The notes under the pieces: model-generated | Database searches by the model: none | What the model was told of the DNA's origin: nothing | Seen by the model: only the letters and a program-made list of their open reading frames with translations | Assembly: GCF_005503555.1 (NCBI RefSeq) | Contig: NZ_SCNG01000003.1 | Coordinates: forward strand, 612,049 to 676,048 | Reading direction: 5' to 3' | Length of the DNA: 64,000 nt | Source of the DNA: Rudaea sp. 3F27F6 | GTDB lineage: Bacteria > Pseudomonadota > Gammaproteobacteria > Xanthomonadales > Rhodanobacteraceae | In this document: positions 9,102-21,624 of the stretch, piece after piece | Numbering within the stretch: the stretch's first letter is position 1 | Layout of the letters: every line of letters begins with the position of its first letter | Position numbers and translations under genes: made by a program

Positions 9102-10004
9102 ATGCAATTCAAAGACTATTACGACATCCTCGGCGTGAAGGCCGATGCGAGCGAGGCGGAAATCAAATCCGCCTATCGCAAGCTCGCGCGCAAATACCAT
9201 CCGGACGTGAGCAAGGAAGCGGGCGCCGAGGAGAAATTCAAAGCGGTCAACGAAGCCTACGAAGCGCTCAAAGACCCGGCCAAGCGCCGTGCTTACGATC
9301 AGGTCAAGGCGCAAGGTTACCGGCCGGGGCAGGAGTACCACCCGCCGCCGAATGCCGGCGACGGCCAGGGCTTCGATTTTTCCGACCTCGGCGAAGGCGG
9401 TTTTTCCGACTTCTTCGAATCGCTGTTCGGCGGCGCACGCGGCGGCCCGCGCGGGCGGCCGCCCGGTCCGCGGCGCGGGCGCGACGTGCAGGCGCGCGTC
9501 GAGATTCCGCTCGCCAGCGCGTTCAGCGGCAGCAAGGAGCGCATCACCCTGCGCGACGGCGGCGGCGGCGAACGCACGCTCGAAGTGAAGATTCCCGCGG
9601 GCATCCTGCCGGGTCAGCAGATTCGGCTCGGGGGACAGGGTTCGCCGGGCGTGCAGGGTGGACCTGCGGGCGATCTGCTGCTCGAAGTGTCGGTGCGCGA
9701 TGACGGCCGTTTTCATCTCGACGGCCGCGATGTGCTGCTGACCTTGCCGATCGCGCCGTGGCAGGCCGCGCTCGGCGGGACGGTGACCGTGCCGACGCTC
9801 GGCGGCGACGTCGAACTGCGTATCCCGGCGGGCTCGGATTCCGGCAAGCGTATGCGGCTGCGCGGACGCGGCATGCCTGGCGCCACGCCGGGCGACCAGT
9901 TCGTCACTTTGCAGATTCACGCGCCGCCCGCGCAAACCGAAGCGCAGCGCAAGCTCTACGAGCAAATGGCCCAGGAGTTCGGCGAATCGGCCGTGCGCGC
10001 GTGA
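9102..10004 (+). CDS. cbpA: CbpA-type DnaJ co-chaperone / curved-DNA-binding protein
   Basis: A protein of 300 residues. The J domain occupies about residues 5-70 with the HPD tripeptide at 33-35, needed to stimulate DnaK ATPase. A Gly/Phe-rich stretch follows (about 80-125), then directly the two beta-sandwich C-terminal domains. The cysteine-rich zinc-finger domain of true DnaJ is missing, which defines the CbpA class. Family members bind DnaK and, in E. coli, curved DNA in stationary phase. No cbpM modulator gene is adjacent. Convergent with the following minus-strand gene. Confidence 0.92.
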   Translation: MQFKDYYDILGVKADASEAEIKSAYRKLARKYHPDVSKEAGAEEKFKAVNEAYEALKDPAKRRAYDQVKAQGYRPGQEYHPPPNAGDGQGFDFSDLGEGGFSDFFESLFGGARGGPRGRPPGPRRGRDVQARVEIPLASAFSGSKERITLRDGGGGERTLEVKIPAGILPGQQIRLGGQGSPGVQGGPAGDLLLEVSVRDDGRFHLDGRDVLLTLPIAPWQAALGGTVTVPTLGGDVELRIPAGSDSGKRMRLRGRGMPGATPGDQFVTLQIHAPPAQTEAQRKLYEQMAQEFGESAVRA

Positions 10005-10061
10005 CGCCGAAAGAAAAGCGTCTGCACGCGGGTTGATGCGGAAAAATACCGACCGGAGCAA

Positions 10062-10078
10062 AAGCGGCAGTGCCGCTT
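10062..10078. terminator. 17-base near-perfect palindrome between convergent genes
   Basis: AAGCGGCA-G-TGCCGCTT is a perfect inverted repeat around one base, placed between the convergent cbpA and receiver genes. An alternative pairing exists between CAAAAGC just upstream and GCTTTTG about 30 bases downstream. There is no classic T-run, so a bidirectional terminator is only a possibility. Confidence 0.35.
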
Positions 10079-10140
10079 CAGCTCATTTGCTTTTGTCCGC
10101 GTACGTCCGCGTCAATCGGTGACGAAGGACGTTTTTCCAT

Positions 10141-10512
10141 TTACGCCGCGGCGGGCAGCAGGTTTTTGATCGCCTGCGCGAGTTCCTTCTCGTCGATCGG
10201 CTTGGTCACATAGGCCTTGGCGCCTTGGCGCATGCCCCAGACCTTGTCGGTCTCCTGACCCTTGGTGGTGACGAGGATGACCGGAATATGGCTCGTCGTC
10301 GGCTCGCGCGCGAGCGTGCGCGTGGCCTGGAAGCCGTTGAGATTCGGCATCACCACGTCCATCAGGATCAGGTCGGGAATTTCGCGCTTGGCCACGTCGA
10401 CCCCGGCGGCACCGTCTTCGGCCGTCGTCGCGACGTGACCGAGCTTTTCGACTATACGCTTGAGGCCGAGCAATTGCGTCGGCGAATCGTCAACGATCAA
10501 TATGCGTGCCAT
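10141..10512 (-). CDS. pilH: PilH-type single-domain response regulator
   Basis: A stand-alone receiver of 123 residues with no output domain. The acidic pocket is Asp8/Asp9 (LIVDDS), the phospho-acceptor is Asp52 (LILMDVVMP), and the conserved Thr and Lys are in LVTTKG and VTKP. The stretch PNLNGFQATR and ETDKVWGMRQGAKAYVTKP match PilH of the type IV pilus chemosensory (Pil-Chp) system very closely. The open frame extends 16 codons upstream, but MARILIVDD is the family start. In pseudomonads pilH sits with pilG, pilI and pilJ; none of them is here, so this is a detached copy or a paralogue. Confidence 0.82.
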   Translation of the reverse strand: MARILIVDDSPTQLLGLKRIVEKLGHVATTAEDGAAGVDVAKREIPDLILMDVVMPNLNGFQATRTLAREPTTSHIPVILVTTKGQETDKVWGMRQGAKAYVTKPIDEKELAQAIKNLLPAAA

Positions 10513-10625
10513 GGTATACGCCTGCCCCTGTGCAGTGATGAAAGTCGATTGTAGGCACAACTTTTGTAACGCGACAGTGCAGAGTTTGCGGGCGTGATCG
10601 TGGTCACGCTTTGCCCTGTCGAACT

Positions 10626-11621
<996 letters not shown>

Positions 11622-11636
11622 GCTCTTTGCTTCCTT

Positions 11637-11667
11637 CTCGTCATTCCAGCGCACGCTGGAATCCAGC
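11637..11667. repeat. family-A half copy A3 (left bracket of GIY-YIG remnant)
   Basis: CTCGTCATTCCAGCGCACGC followed by TGGAATCCAGC. It is the inverted partner of the copy at 11829-11858, and the pair brackets the decayed GIY-YIG sequence. Confidence 0.8.
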
Positions 11668-11682
11668 TTCTAGCCTTGAATG

Positions 11683-11805
11683 AAGATGGGATACAAGTCC
11701 CGCCTGGGTCAAGTCGCGTTTGCGTTCGTAGATGCGTTTGATCAAATCTGAAGTGAGGTCGACATACAACGTTGCATTCCAGCCGCTCGCAAAATGAAGA
11801 CGCAT
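11683..11805 (-). pseudogene. remnant of a small GIY-YIG endonuclease gene
   Basis: Translation on the minus strand gives FASGWNATLYVDLTSDLIKR followed by IYERKRDLTQ. This closely resembles the N-terminal half of the small GIY-YIG (YhbQ-like) proteins, whose usual form is LAS..NGTLYVGVTSDL. Only about 40 of roughly 90 residues remain: the first strand with the GIY part is lost, the second motif reads YVD instead of YIG/YVG, and the catalytic Arg/Glu half is gone. The remnant is flanked on both sides by inverted family-A repeats, and the open frame is kept open only by repeat sequence. It is therefore a decayed gene rather than a working nuclease. Confidence 0.6.
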
Positions 11806-11828
11806 GGGTTCTTCATGCGAATTCAGAA

Positions 11829-11858
11829 GCTGGATTCCAGCGTTCGCTGGAATGACCA
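11829..11858. repeat. family-A half copy A4 (right bracket of GIY-YIG remnant)
   Basis: GCTGGATTCCAGCGTTCGCT then GGAATGACCA, the reverse orientation of A3. A3 and A4 together form a structure about 220 bases long just downstream of lpd. Confidence 0.8.
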
Positions 11859-11925
11859 AGTAAGCGGAGTTCGATCCCGGATCGACGCACATTCTTGCGT
11901 CGTCCGGGTCGAGTACATCTCAAAC

Positions 11926-13474
<1,549 letters not shown>

Positions 13475-13480
13475 CTTGGC

Positions 13481-14707
<1,227 letters not shown>

Positions 14708-14740
14708 GAGGTGTCCTTGGAAAAAAAGAATTCTTTTGTA

Positions 14741-14835
14741 CGGATAAAAGCGGATCGGATCGGATGAGAGCGGATCGGGCCGGTCAATTCAAGAGCCGCT
14801 TCCGCCGTTCTCAACTCCTGTCCGTGCCGATCCGC
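14741..14835. repeat. family-D composite repeat between sucA and sucB
   Basis: Iterated GCGGATCGG-like words on the left (AAAGCGGATCGGATCGGAT, GAGAGCGGATCGGG) face inverted words on the right (AGAGCCGCTTCCGCC, GTCCGTGCCGATCCGC). It is related in vocabulary to the copies at 21480-21596 and 32097-32166. Confidence 0.65.
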
Positions 14836-14857
14836 TGCAGATGCTTTCGTTGCCGCT

Positions 14858-17743
14858 TCAATCCGCCGAGTAATCGTCGCCCGGCGCCTTGACCAGCGCG
14901 TCCTCGACGAGTTTGGCCTGCTCGGCGATGTGCGTGTTCAAGTGTCCGCAAGCCGGAGCGGGCGAGCGCATGCGACCGGCGTAGTGCAAGGTGTGTTCGT
15001 CGGCGATGCAGGCGGCCAGATGGTGCTTGATCTGATACCACGCGCCCTGGTTCTGCGGCTCTTCCTGGCACCAGACGACTTCCTTCACGCCCGGATACTT
15101 GGCGAGTTCGGCCTGGACCTGCGGGCGCGGGAACGGATAAAGCTGCTCGACGCGCACGATCGCGACGTCGGTGAGCTTGCGCTTGGCCGCTTCCTGGACG
15201 AGATCGTAATAGACCTTGCCCGAGCACAGCACGACGCGCTTGACCTTCTTCGCGTCGCCGGCGGTGGAATCCGGAATGACCAACTGGAAGCTGCCGTCGC
15301 TGAGGTCGGACAGGCTCGACGTCGCGAGCGGATGGCGCAGCAACGACTTCGGCGTCATCACCACGAGCGGCTTGCGCACGTCGCGGACCATCTGCCGGCG
15401 CAGCAGATGGAACATCTGCGCGGGCGTGGTCGGCACGCACACCTGCATGTTCTCGAGTGCGCACAACTGCAGATAGCGTTCAAGACGCGCCGAGGAATGC
15501 TCGGGGCCCTGGCCCTCGTAGCCGTGCGGCAGCAGCAGAACGAGACCCGAGAAGCGCGACCATTTCGCCTCGCCCGAAGAAATGAACTGGTCGACGACGA
15601 CCTGGGCGCCGTTGGCGAAATCGCCGAACTGGCCTTCCCAGAGCACCAGCGTGCGCGGCTCGGAGGTGGAATAGCCGTACTCGAACGCCATCACCGCTTC
15701 TTCGCTGAGCAGCGAATCGACCACGGCGACCGTCGCGTCTTCGCGCACCTTGGTCAGCATGGTCACATCGCGTCCGCTGTTCTGGTCGTGCAGCACCGCG
15801 TGGCGGTGCGAGAACGTGCCGCGGCCGACGTCCTGGCCGACCAGGCGCAGGTCGTAGCCTTCGTCGATCAGGGTCGCATAGGCGAGATTCTCGGCGAAGC
15901 CCCAGTCCATCGGCTGCGCGCCGGCGGCCATCTTGTTGCGCGCCTCGTAGACCTTGGCGACCTGGGCCTGCAGGGTGAAATCTTTCGGCACGCCGAGGAT
16001 TTTCGCGTTGAGCGCGGCGAGCTTGTCCTTGGCGACGCCGGTGACGACCTGCTGATCGAGCTGGGCGTTGAGATGGCGCGTCCAATCAATCGCGAAAGCG
16101 TCCTTAAAGCTCGGGTCGAGACTGGCGATCGGCTGGCCGGCTTCCAGCTTGGCGCGATAGTTGTCGACCAGTTGCTGTGCATCGCCGCCGGCGATCGTGC
16201 CGGCGCCTTCGAGCTGCTTGGCATAGATCTCACGCGCCGGTGGGCGCGCCTTGATGATCTTGTACATCAGCGGTTGCGTGGCCGACGGCTCATCGGCCTC
16301 GTTGTGGCCGTGGCGGCGGTAGCAGACGAGATCGATGACGACGTCGCGCTTGAACTTGGCGCGGTAGTCGTAGGCGAGGCGGGTGATGAACAACACCGCT
16401 TCCGGGTCGTCGCCGTTCACGTGGAACACCGGTGCGTTGACCATCTTGGCGACGTCGGTGCAGTACAGCGTCGAGCGCGAATCGTGCGGATTCGAGGTGG
16501 TGAAACCGACCTGGTTGTTGATCACGATGTGGATCGTGCCGCCGACGCCGAAACCGCGCGTCTGCGACATGTTGAACAGTTCCATGTTGACGCCCTGGCC
16601 GGCAAAGGCGGCGTCGCCGTGGATCAGTACGGGCAGGACCTGGTCGTGGTTCGCGTCGCTGCGATGGATCTGGCGCGCACGCACCGAGCCGGCGACGACC
16701 GGGTTGACGATCTCCAGGTGCGACGGGTTGAACGCGAGCACGACATGGATGGTCTTGTCGCCGCTCTTCACGTCGGCGGAGAAGCCCATGTGGTACTTCA
16801 CGTCGCCCGAGTGCGCGGGGTTGTCGTCGTGGTCGAACTTCTGCTCGAACTCGTCGAACAGCTTCTGCGGCGCCTTGCCGAGAATATTGACGAGGACGTT
16901 GAGGCGGCCGCGGTGGGCCATGCCGATGACGAGATCCTTCAGGCCGCTGGCCGCGCCGCGCTTGAGCAGCTCGCCGACCATCGGGATCAGGCTGTCGCCG
17001 CCTTCGAGCGAGAAACGCTTCTGGCCGACATATTTAGTATGCAGATAGCGCTCAAGGCCGTCGGCCTGGACGAGGTGTTCGAGCAGTTTCTTCTTTTCGT
17101 CCGTGCTCAGCGAGTAGTCGCCGCCGGCGCTCTCGAACTGCTGGTGCACCCAGCGGCGCTCGTCGGCATCGCGGATGTGCATGAATTCGGCGCCGATGCT
17201 GCCGGCGTAGGTCTTTTTCAGGCGCTCGACCAGTTCGCCGAGCTTGAGCTTCGGCGGGCCGCCCAGGAAGCCCGTGTTGAATTCGGTATTCATGTCCACG
17301 GCGGTCAGGCCGTGCCAGGCCGGATCGAGGTCGGGCGCGCCGGGGCGCGGCAGCAGACCGATCTCTTCGAGGTCGGCCACCGGATAGGTGCCTTCCATAT
17401 TGAGCGGATCGAGCTTGGCGGCGAGGTGGCCGCGCGAACGGTAGGCGGTGACCAGGCGCGAGACGCCGGTCTGCTTCTGGCTGACCGCGTCGGTCAGGTT
17501 GCCGGCGGCGAGTAGTACCGCGCGGCCGTTGATCTTCTGCGCCTGCTCGATGCGCACGACCGCGTCGCCGTGCGGCTGGTCGCCGGCCTCGCGGCCCTTG
17601 AACGTATCGAAGTATTTCTTCCACTCGGGAGCGACCGAGGAAGGGTCGCGCAAATAACTGTCGTACAGATCCTCGATAAAGGCGGCGTTGCCGCCGGAGA
17701 GTTGCGAGGACTCGGAGAATTCCTGAAGGAGATTGGCGCTCAC
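14858..17743 (-). CDS. sucA: 2-oxoglutarate dehydrogenase E1
   Basis: The thiamine-diphosphate-dependent E1 subunit of the TCA-cycle 2-oxoglutarate dehydrogenase complex, about 961 residues. Visible are the N-terminal E2-binding helix with FIEDLYDSYLRDPSSV, the HRGRLNVL segment, the cofactor region HGDAAFAGQGVNMELFNMS then GTIHIVINNQVGF, and the C-terminal transketolase-like half (HEHSSARLER-type SSARLERYLQLC). The open frame begins at a TTG (17797), but the GTG at 17743 gives the usual VSANLLQEFSESS start and sits about 73 bases after the likely transcription start. First gene of the sucA-sucB-lpd operon. Confidence 0.95.
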   Translation of the reverse strand: MSANLLQEFSESSQLSGGNAAFIEDLYDSYLRDPSSVAPEWKKYFDTFKGREAGDQPHGDAVVRIEQAQKINGRAVLLAAGNLTDAVSQKQTGVSRLVTAYRSRGHLAAKLDPLNMEGTYPVADLEEIGLLPRPGAPDLDPAWHGLTAVDMNTEFNTGFLGGPPKLKLGELVERLKKTYAGSIGAEFMHIRDADERRWVHQQFESAGGDYSLSTDEKKKLLEHLVQADGLERYLHTKYVGQKRFSLEGGDSLIPMVGELLKRGAASGLKDLVIGMAHRGRLNVLVNILGKAPQKLFDEFEQKFDHDDNPAHSGDVKYHMGFSADVKSGDKTIHVVLAFNPSHLEIVNPVVAGSVRARQIHRSDANHDQVLPVLIHGDAAFAGQGVNMELFNMSQTRGFGVGGTIHIVINNQVGFTTSNPHDSRSTLYCTDVAKMVNAPVFHVNGDDPEAVLFITRLAYDYRAKFKRDVVIDLVCYRRHGHNEADEPSATQPLMYKIIKARPPAREIYAKQLEGAGTIAGGDAQQLVDNYRAKLEAGQPIASLDPSFKDAFAIDWTRHLNAQLDQQVVTGVAKDKLAALNAKILGVPKDFTLQAQVAKVYEARNKMAAGAQPMDWGFAENLAYATLIDEGYDLRLVGQDVGRGTFSHRHAVLHDQNSGRDVTMLTKVREDATVAVVDSLLSEEAVMAFEYGYSTSEPRTLVLWEGQFGDFANGAQVVVDQFISSGEAKWSRFSGLVLLLPHGYEGQGPEHSSARLERYLQLCALENMQVCVPTTPAQMFHLLRRQMVRDVRKPLVVMTPKSLLRHPLATSSLSDLSDGSFQLVIPDSTAGDAKKVKRVVLCSGKVYYDLVQEAAKRKLTDVAIVRVEQLYPFPRPQVQAELAKYPGVKEVVWCQEEPQNQGAWYQIKHHLAACIADEHTLHYAGRMRSPAPACGHLNTHIAEQAKLVEDALVKAPGDDYSAD

Positions 17744-17822
17744 GCTGGCATACCGACTATGGGGGCGGGCGCGACGGTACCCTTTGACACCGGCCAAGCA
17801 GGCAGCCGATCGCGGGCCGCGA

Positions 17823-17828
17823 ATTATA
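17823..17828 (-). promoter_or_regulatory. probable sucA minus-10 box
   Basis: On the minus strand the sequence reads GCGTATAATTCG, a perfect TATAAT. No good minus-35 is seen at 16-18 bases. It would give a 5' leader of about 73 bases before the GTG at 17743. Confidence 0.5.
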
Positions 17829-17849
17829 CGCTGAACATGCGGCGATTTG

Positions 17850-18231
17850 GCAGCAATTCAATGCGATTTGCACTGTGGTCGGCCCGAGTTCAGTCCGGAA
17901 AGCAAGTTCTGTGAGTATCGAAGTGCCGCCCGCATCGGCGATGCGCAATGGTCACGCGCGGTCTTGAATCGTGAAGGATTCTTCATCACGCAACGCGAAA
18001 CGCAGCTTGGCGGCACGCCGCCCGCGTCGCAGCGATGCCGGTCGCGCAATCGATTGCCGACGAGAAAGTCCGTGGAGAAGAGAATGATCTTGCTTTCGCG
18101 CGAATGCGCCTTCCGGTAGCGTGCGCCGGCGCGAAGCGTGCGAACTCCCGCGGGCCTCCGCTACAATGCGCCCATACCACAGAGGCAGAAAGTCGCGCGC
18201 AGGCGCGGCTTGACGAAACGCGAGTAAGAAC
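17850..18231. other. intergenic region between sucA and surE
   Basis: The two genes diverge. No gene is supported in this stretch; short open frames show no family resemblance. Near the surE end there is a TACAAT at 18162-18167 with TGCGAA 17 bases upstream, a weak sigma-70-type candidate for the surE-pcm-nlpD operon. Confidence 0.4.
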
Positions 18232-19008
18232 ATGCGGGTATTGGTCAGCAATGACGATGGCGTAGAGGCACCGGGTATCGCGGTGCTTGCGGAAACCCTG
18301 TCTGCGGCCGGCGAGGTCATCGTCGTCGCACCGGACCGAGACCGTTCGGGCGCGAGCAATTCGTTGACGCTCGATCAGCCGATCCGCGTCACCCAGCTCG
18401 ACGAGCGCCGCTACCGCGTCGCCGGCACGCCGACCGACTGCGTACATCTCGCGCTCTGCGGCATGCTCGACAAAGACCCGGACATCGTCGTCTCGGGCAT
18501 CAACAATTCCTGCAATCTCGGCGACGACGTGATCTATTCGGGCACGGTGTCGGCGGCGATGGAGGGGCGCTTCCTCGGCTTGCCCGCGATCGCCGTCTCG
18601 CTCGTCACGAGCGAGGGCAGCGGCCACCATTTCGCGAGTGCGGCGCAGGCGGCGCTCGCGATCATGCGCCGTCTCGTCGTCGATCCGCTGCCGGCCGACA
18701 CGATTCTCAACGTCAACGTGCCCGACCTGCCGTGGCACGAACTGCGCGGGTTCGCCGTCACCCGGCTCGGCAAGCGCCACCGTTCGGCGCCGTGCATCAA
18801 GCAGATCGACCCGCGCGGACGTCCGTTGTGGTGGATCGGGCCGGCGGGCGAGGTCGACGACGACGGTCCCGGTACGGATTTCCACGCGGTGCGCGACGGC
18901 TATATCTCGATCACGCCGATTCACGTCGATCTGACGCGCTTCCAGGCCCTGGAAAAGGTATCCAGCTGGGTGACGTCGATGTCGCTGGAACTGGACTCCG
19001 CTGCGTGA
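18232..19008 (+). CDS. surE: 5'/3'-nucleotidase SurE
   Basis: A metal-dependent nucleotidase/polyphosphatase of 258 residues acting on nucleoside 5'- and 3'-monophosphates. The N-terminal metal-binding signature VSNDDG (Asp8, Asp9) is intact, as are [13 protein letters not shown] and [19 protein letters not shown], which complete the active site. In many proteobacteria surE, pcm, nlpD and rpoS are contiguous and linked to stationary-phase survival; the same order is present here with a YqaA-like gene in between. It overlaps or nearly touches pcm. Confidence 0.96.
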   Translation: MRVLVSNDDGVEAPGIAVLAETLSAAGEVIVVAPDRDRSGASNSLTLDQPIRVTQLDERRYRVAGTPTDCVHLALCGMLDKDPDIVVSGINNSCNLGDDVIYSGTVSAAMEGRFLGLPAIAVSLVTSEGSGHHFASAAQAALAIMRRLVVDPLPADTILNVNVPDLPWHELRGFAVTRLGKRHRSAPCIKQIDPRGRPLWWIGPAGEVDDDGPGTDFHAVRDGYISITPIHVDLTRFQALEKVSSWVTSMSLELDSAA

Positions 19009-19010
19009 CG

Positions 19011-19694
19011 ATGGCGCAGCGTTTGCCTCCGGAGGCGCGCGGCCTGGGCATGACCAGCCAACGCGCCCGCGATCGCCTGATCGAGCGCCTCAAGGCCCAG
19101 GGCATCGCCGACCGGCGCGTGCTCGACGTCATGCGCAACCTGCCCAGGCACCTGTTCATCGAGGAAGCGCTGGCCTCGCGCGCCTATGAGGACACCGCAC
19201 TGCCGATCGGTCAGGCACAGACGATCTCGCAGCCTTACGTGGTCGCGCGGATGACCGCGGCGCTGATCGAGCACGGCGTGCCGAAACGCGTGCTCGAAAT
19301 CGGCACGGGCTCGGGCTACCAGGCCGCAGTGCTCGCCGCCCTGGTCGAGACAGTGCATACCGTCGAACGCATCGACGAGCTGCTGCGCAATGCGCGCCGG
19401 CGTTTCCGCAAGCTCGGCATCGACAACATCCGCTCGAAACATGCCGACGGCAAACTCGGCTGGGCCGAGCACGCTCCGTACGACGCGATCATGCTGACCG
19501 CGGCCGACGATGCATTGCCGCCCGAACTGTTCGACCAGCTCGCGCCCGACGGTGTCCTCGTCGCGCCGGTCGGCAAACCCGGCGTGCAGAAATTGTTGCG
19601 CTATCGCCTGGTCGAGAAAGAAGAGGGCGCGATGTGGGTCGGCGAATCGCTCGGCGACGTCAGTTTCGTGCCGCTGCTCGGCGGGTTGGTGTAA
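19011..19694 (+). CDS. pcm: protein-L-isoaspartate O-methyltransferase
   Basis: An SAM-dependent repair enzyme of about 227 residues that methylates L-isoaspartyl residues in aged proteins. The SAM motif [15 protein letters not shown], the preceding [15 protein letters not shown] substrate loop and post-motif DAIMLTAAD are clear. Two starts are possible: GTG at 19005, overlapping the surE stop by four bases, or ATG at 19011; the ATG is preferred. The long upstream extension of the frame is a shadow of surE. Confidence 0.95.
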   Translation: MAQRLPPEARGLGMTSQRARDRLIERLKAQGIADRRVLDVMRNLPRHLFIEEALASRAYEDTALPIGQAQTISQPYVVARMTAALIEHGVPKRVLEIGTGSGYQAAVLAALVETVHTVERIDELLRNARRRFRKLGIDNIRSKHADGKLGWAEHAPYDAIMLTAADDALPPELFDQLAPDGVLVAPVGKPGVQKLLRYRLVEKEEGAMWVGESLGDVSFVPLLGGLV

Positions 19695-19782
19695 GAGCCG
19701 GGATTGGAGATTGGAGATTCGTGATTCGGGAAAGCCGATGGCTGGATTTTCCCCGAGTCCCGAATCTCGAATCCCGAATCCC
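19695..19782. repeat. family-B composite repeat between pcm and the YqaA-like gene
   Basis: The left side has GGGATTGGAGATTGGAGATT and TGATTCGGG; the right side answers with CCCGAATCTCGAATCCCGAA. It fills the whole gap and ends nine bases before the TTG start of the next gene. A single-sided copy of the same words lies inside the lhr-type gene at 23188-23223. Confidence 0.8.
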
Positions 19783-19791
19783 TGAAATACT

Positions 19792-20391
19792 TTGAAACTG
19801 TTCAAGCCGATCTACGAGAAAACCCTGAAGTGGGCCCTGCATCCTCTCGCCGAGCGCTATCTGGCCGCGGTGAGCTTCGTCGAAGCCTTCATCGTGCCGA
19901 CGATGCCCGAGATCATGCTCGCGCCGATGACGCTGGCGCAGCCGCAGAAGTGGGCGCGCTACGCGACCGTGAGCCTGATTTTCTCCACGCTCGGTTCGAT
20001 CATCGGCTATCTGATGGGGCACTACGGCTTCGAGCTTGCGCGCCCGCTGCTCGACAAGCTCGGCTGGCTGCCAACGATGCAGACGTATATGGACAAGATG
20101 CGCGGGCTCGGCTCGTGGGAGCTGTTCTGGCTGCTCGTCGGCGGCGGCTTCCTGCCGATACCGATGAAGATCATCGCCTGGACGTCAGGCATCGTCGGCG
20201 TGCCGCTGCCGGCGTTTCTCGCCGCGATGGTGGTCGGTCGCGGCAAGCGCGTCTATCTGCTTTGCGGAATGATCCGCCTCGGCGGCGAGAAGGCTGAGCA
20301 GGCATTGCACAACTGGATCGAATGGATCGGCTGGGGACTGGTTGCCTTGGCCGTCCTTGCTGTGGTGTATTTCAAGTTTCTGCACAACTGA
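19792..20391 (+). CDS. YqaA/DedA-like inner-membrane protein
   Basis: A membrane protein of 199 residues related to the YqaA branch of the VTT/DedA (SNARE-associated) superfamily. It shows the membrane-entering EAFIVPTMPEIMLAPMTL segment, a helix at VSLIFSTLGSIIGYLMGHY, the re-entrant GGGFLPIPMKIIAWTSGIVG, and a C-terminal helix WGLVALAVLAVVYF. Superfamily members are implicated in lipid transport across the membrane; this branch is uncharacterised. The start is a TTG, since the next Met would remove the first conserved helix. That TTG follows the repeat-B palindrome directly and no clear ribosome-binding site is visible. Confidence 0.8.
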   Translation: MKLFKPIYEKTLKWALHPLAERYLAAVSFVEAFIVPTMPEIMLAPMTLAQPQKWARYATVSLIFSTLGSIIGYLMGHYGFELARPLLDKLGWLPTMQTYMDKMRGLGSWELFWLLVGGGFLPIPMKIIAWTSGIVGVPLPAFLAAMVVGRGKRVYLLCGMIRLGGEKAEQALHNWIEWIGWGLVALAVLAVVYFKFLHN

Positions 20392-20428
20392 TGGCCGCAA
20401 GCGCACGCGCCCGGCCGCGACGCAAACG

Positions 20429-21469
20429 ATGAAGTCGATCTTCGGCAAATTCCGTTCTTCGAGTTCGATGGCGGCGCTGGTGGTCTGCGCCGTGTGGCTG
20501 GCGGGCTGCGCCTCCGATCCGGCCGACGTCGAGGATCGCTCGATCGGCGAATCGCCATCGCTGCAGTCGCCGCCGCAGCCGCGCCCGAAGCCGTTGCCGC
20601 CCGGCGGCAGCTACCGCGTGGTCAAGGGCGACACCTTGTACTCGATCGCATTCAAGCGTGGGCTCGACTACCGCGACGTGGCGGCATGGAACGGCATCTC
20701 TGCGCCGGAGTACAAGATTCTCGTCGGCCAGGAAATCCGCTTCAGCCCGCCCGGAGCACAGCCCGCTGCCGTGGCCGCGCGTCCCGTCGTTGCGTCCGCC
20801 GCACCCGTCGCCGCCGCATCCGCACCGGCGCCGGCTTCCGCGCCGCCGCCGGCAGCGCCGAAGAACACCGGCATGTTCGAGGACGTTCCGAACGAGCCTG
20901 CGCCTGCTGCGCATTCCGCCCAGGTCGCTGTGGCTGCACCGCCGGCGACGCCACCGCCGTCAGCGCCTGCGGCATCCACACCCCCGGCCGTGCCAGTGCC
21001 GCCAGCCGTTGCACCGGCGGCAGCGGCAAAGCCTTCGCCCGAGCCGGTGCCGCCGCCGACGAAGCCGATCAGCGATTCCGCCACGGCCAGTTCCGGCGGT
21101 ATCACCTGGCGCTGGCCGAACGGCGGCAAGGTGATCGGCACGTTTGTGGCCGGCGACCAGACCAAGCAGGGCGTCGACATCGCCGGCGCGGCCGGCGATC
21201 CGGTGATCGCATCGGCGGACGGCGAAGTCGTCTACAGCGGCAACGGCCTGCTCGGCTACGGCGAGCTGATCATCGTCAAGCACAACACGAACTTTCTCTC
21301 GGCGTACGGCCACAATCGCAAGCGCCTCGTCGTCGAAGGCGACAAAGTGCGCGCCGGTCAGCAGATCGCCGAGATGGGTTCGAGCGCGAGTTCGCGCGAC
21401 GAACTGCATTTCGAAATCCGCAAGAACGGCAAGCCGGTGAATCCGCTCGACTATCTGCCATCACGATAA
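20429..21469 (+). CDS. nlpD: NlpD-like LysM/M23 lipoprotein, probable amidase activator
   Basis: A protein of 346 residues. A lipoprotein signal ends at the lipobox LAGC (about residues 23-26). A LysM peptidoglycan-binding domain (YRVVKGDTLYSIAFKRG) follows at about 62-105, then a long Ala/Pro-rich linker, then a C-terminal M23 (LytM) domain. The M23 zinc-ligand motif is degenerate (QGVDIAG instead of HxGxD), exactly as in E. coli NlpD, which has no peptidase activity and instead activates the amidase AmiC at the septum. That role is inferred. The position directly before rpoS supports the name. Confidence 0.92.
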   Translation: MKSIFGKFRSSSSMAALVVCAVWLAGCASDPADVEDRSIGESPSLQSPPQPRPKPLPPGGSYRVVKGDTLYSIAFKRGLDYRDVAAWNGISAPEYKILVGQEIRFSPPGAQPAAVAARPVVASAAPVAAASAPAPASAPPPAAPKNTGMFEDVPNEPAPAAHSAQVAVAAPPATPPPSAPAASTPPAVPVPPAVAPAAAAKPSPEPVPPPTKPISDSATASSGGITWRWPNGGKVIGTFVAGDQTKQGVDIAGAAGDPVIASADGEVVYSGNGLLGYGELIIVKHNTNFLSAYGHNRKRLVVEGDKVRAGQQIAEMGSSASSRDELHFEIRKNGKPVNPLDYLPSR

Positions 21470-21479
21470 AGCAAAGTGT

Positions 21480-21596
21480 TTGACACGGATTGACACCTAT
21501 CGACACGGATAAGAGCCGATAAGGTGAAATGCTCCGTCGATTGTTGCTCTGTCCGTGCACATCCGTGCTGATCCGTGTCTAAAAAATCTTTGGCTC
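21480..21596. repeat. family-D composite repeat between nlpD and rpoS
   Basis: The left side repeats GACACGGATTGACACC and GACACGGATAAGAGCC; the right side has the inverted words GTCCGTGCACATCCGTG and GATCCGTGTC. A tail TCTTTGGCTCTT follows and recurs in similar form at the copy near 32150. Confidence 0.75.
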
Positions 21597-21624
21597 TTTA
21601 TCTTTCAGGTTCTATGCTAGACCA

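Noticed and set aside
11683..11805. An intact GIY-YIG endonuclease
   Set aside because: Less than half of the domain remains, the YIG motif is altered to YVD, and the catalytic second half is missing.
14930..17515. An 861-codon open frame antisense to sucA
   Set aside because: Same codon-bias artefact: no recognisable motif, no ribosome-binding site, and sucA is unmistakable on the other strand.
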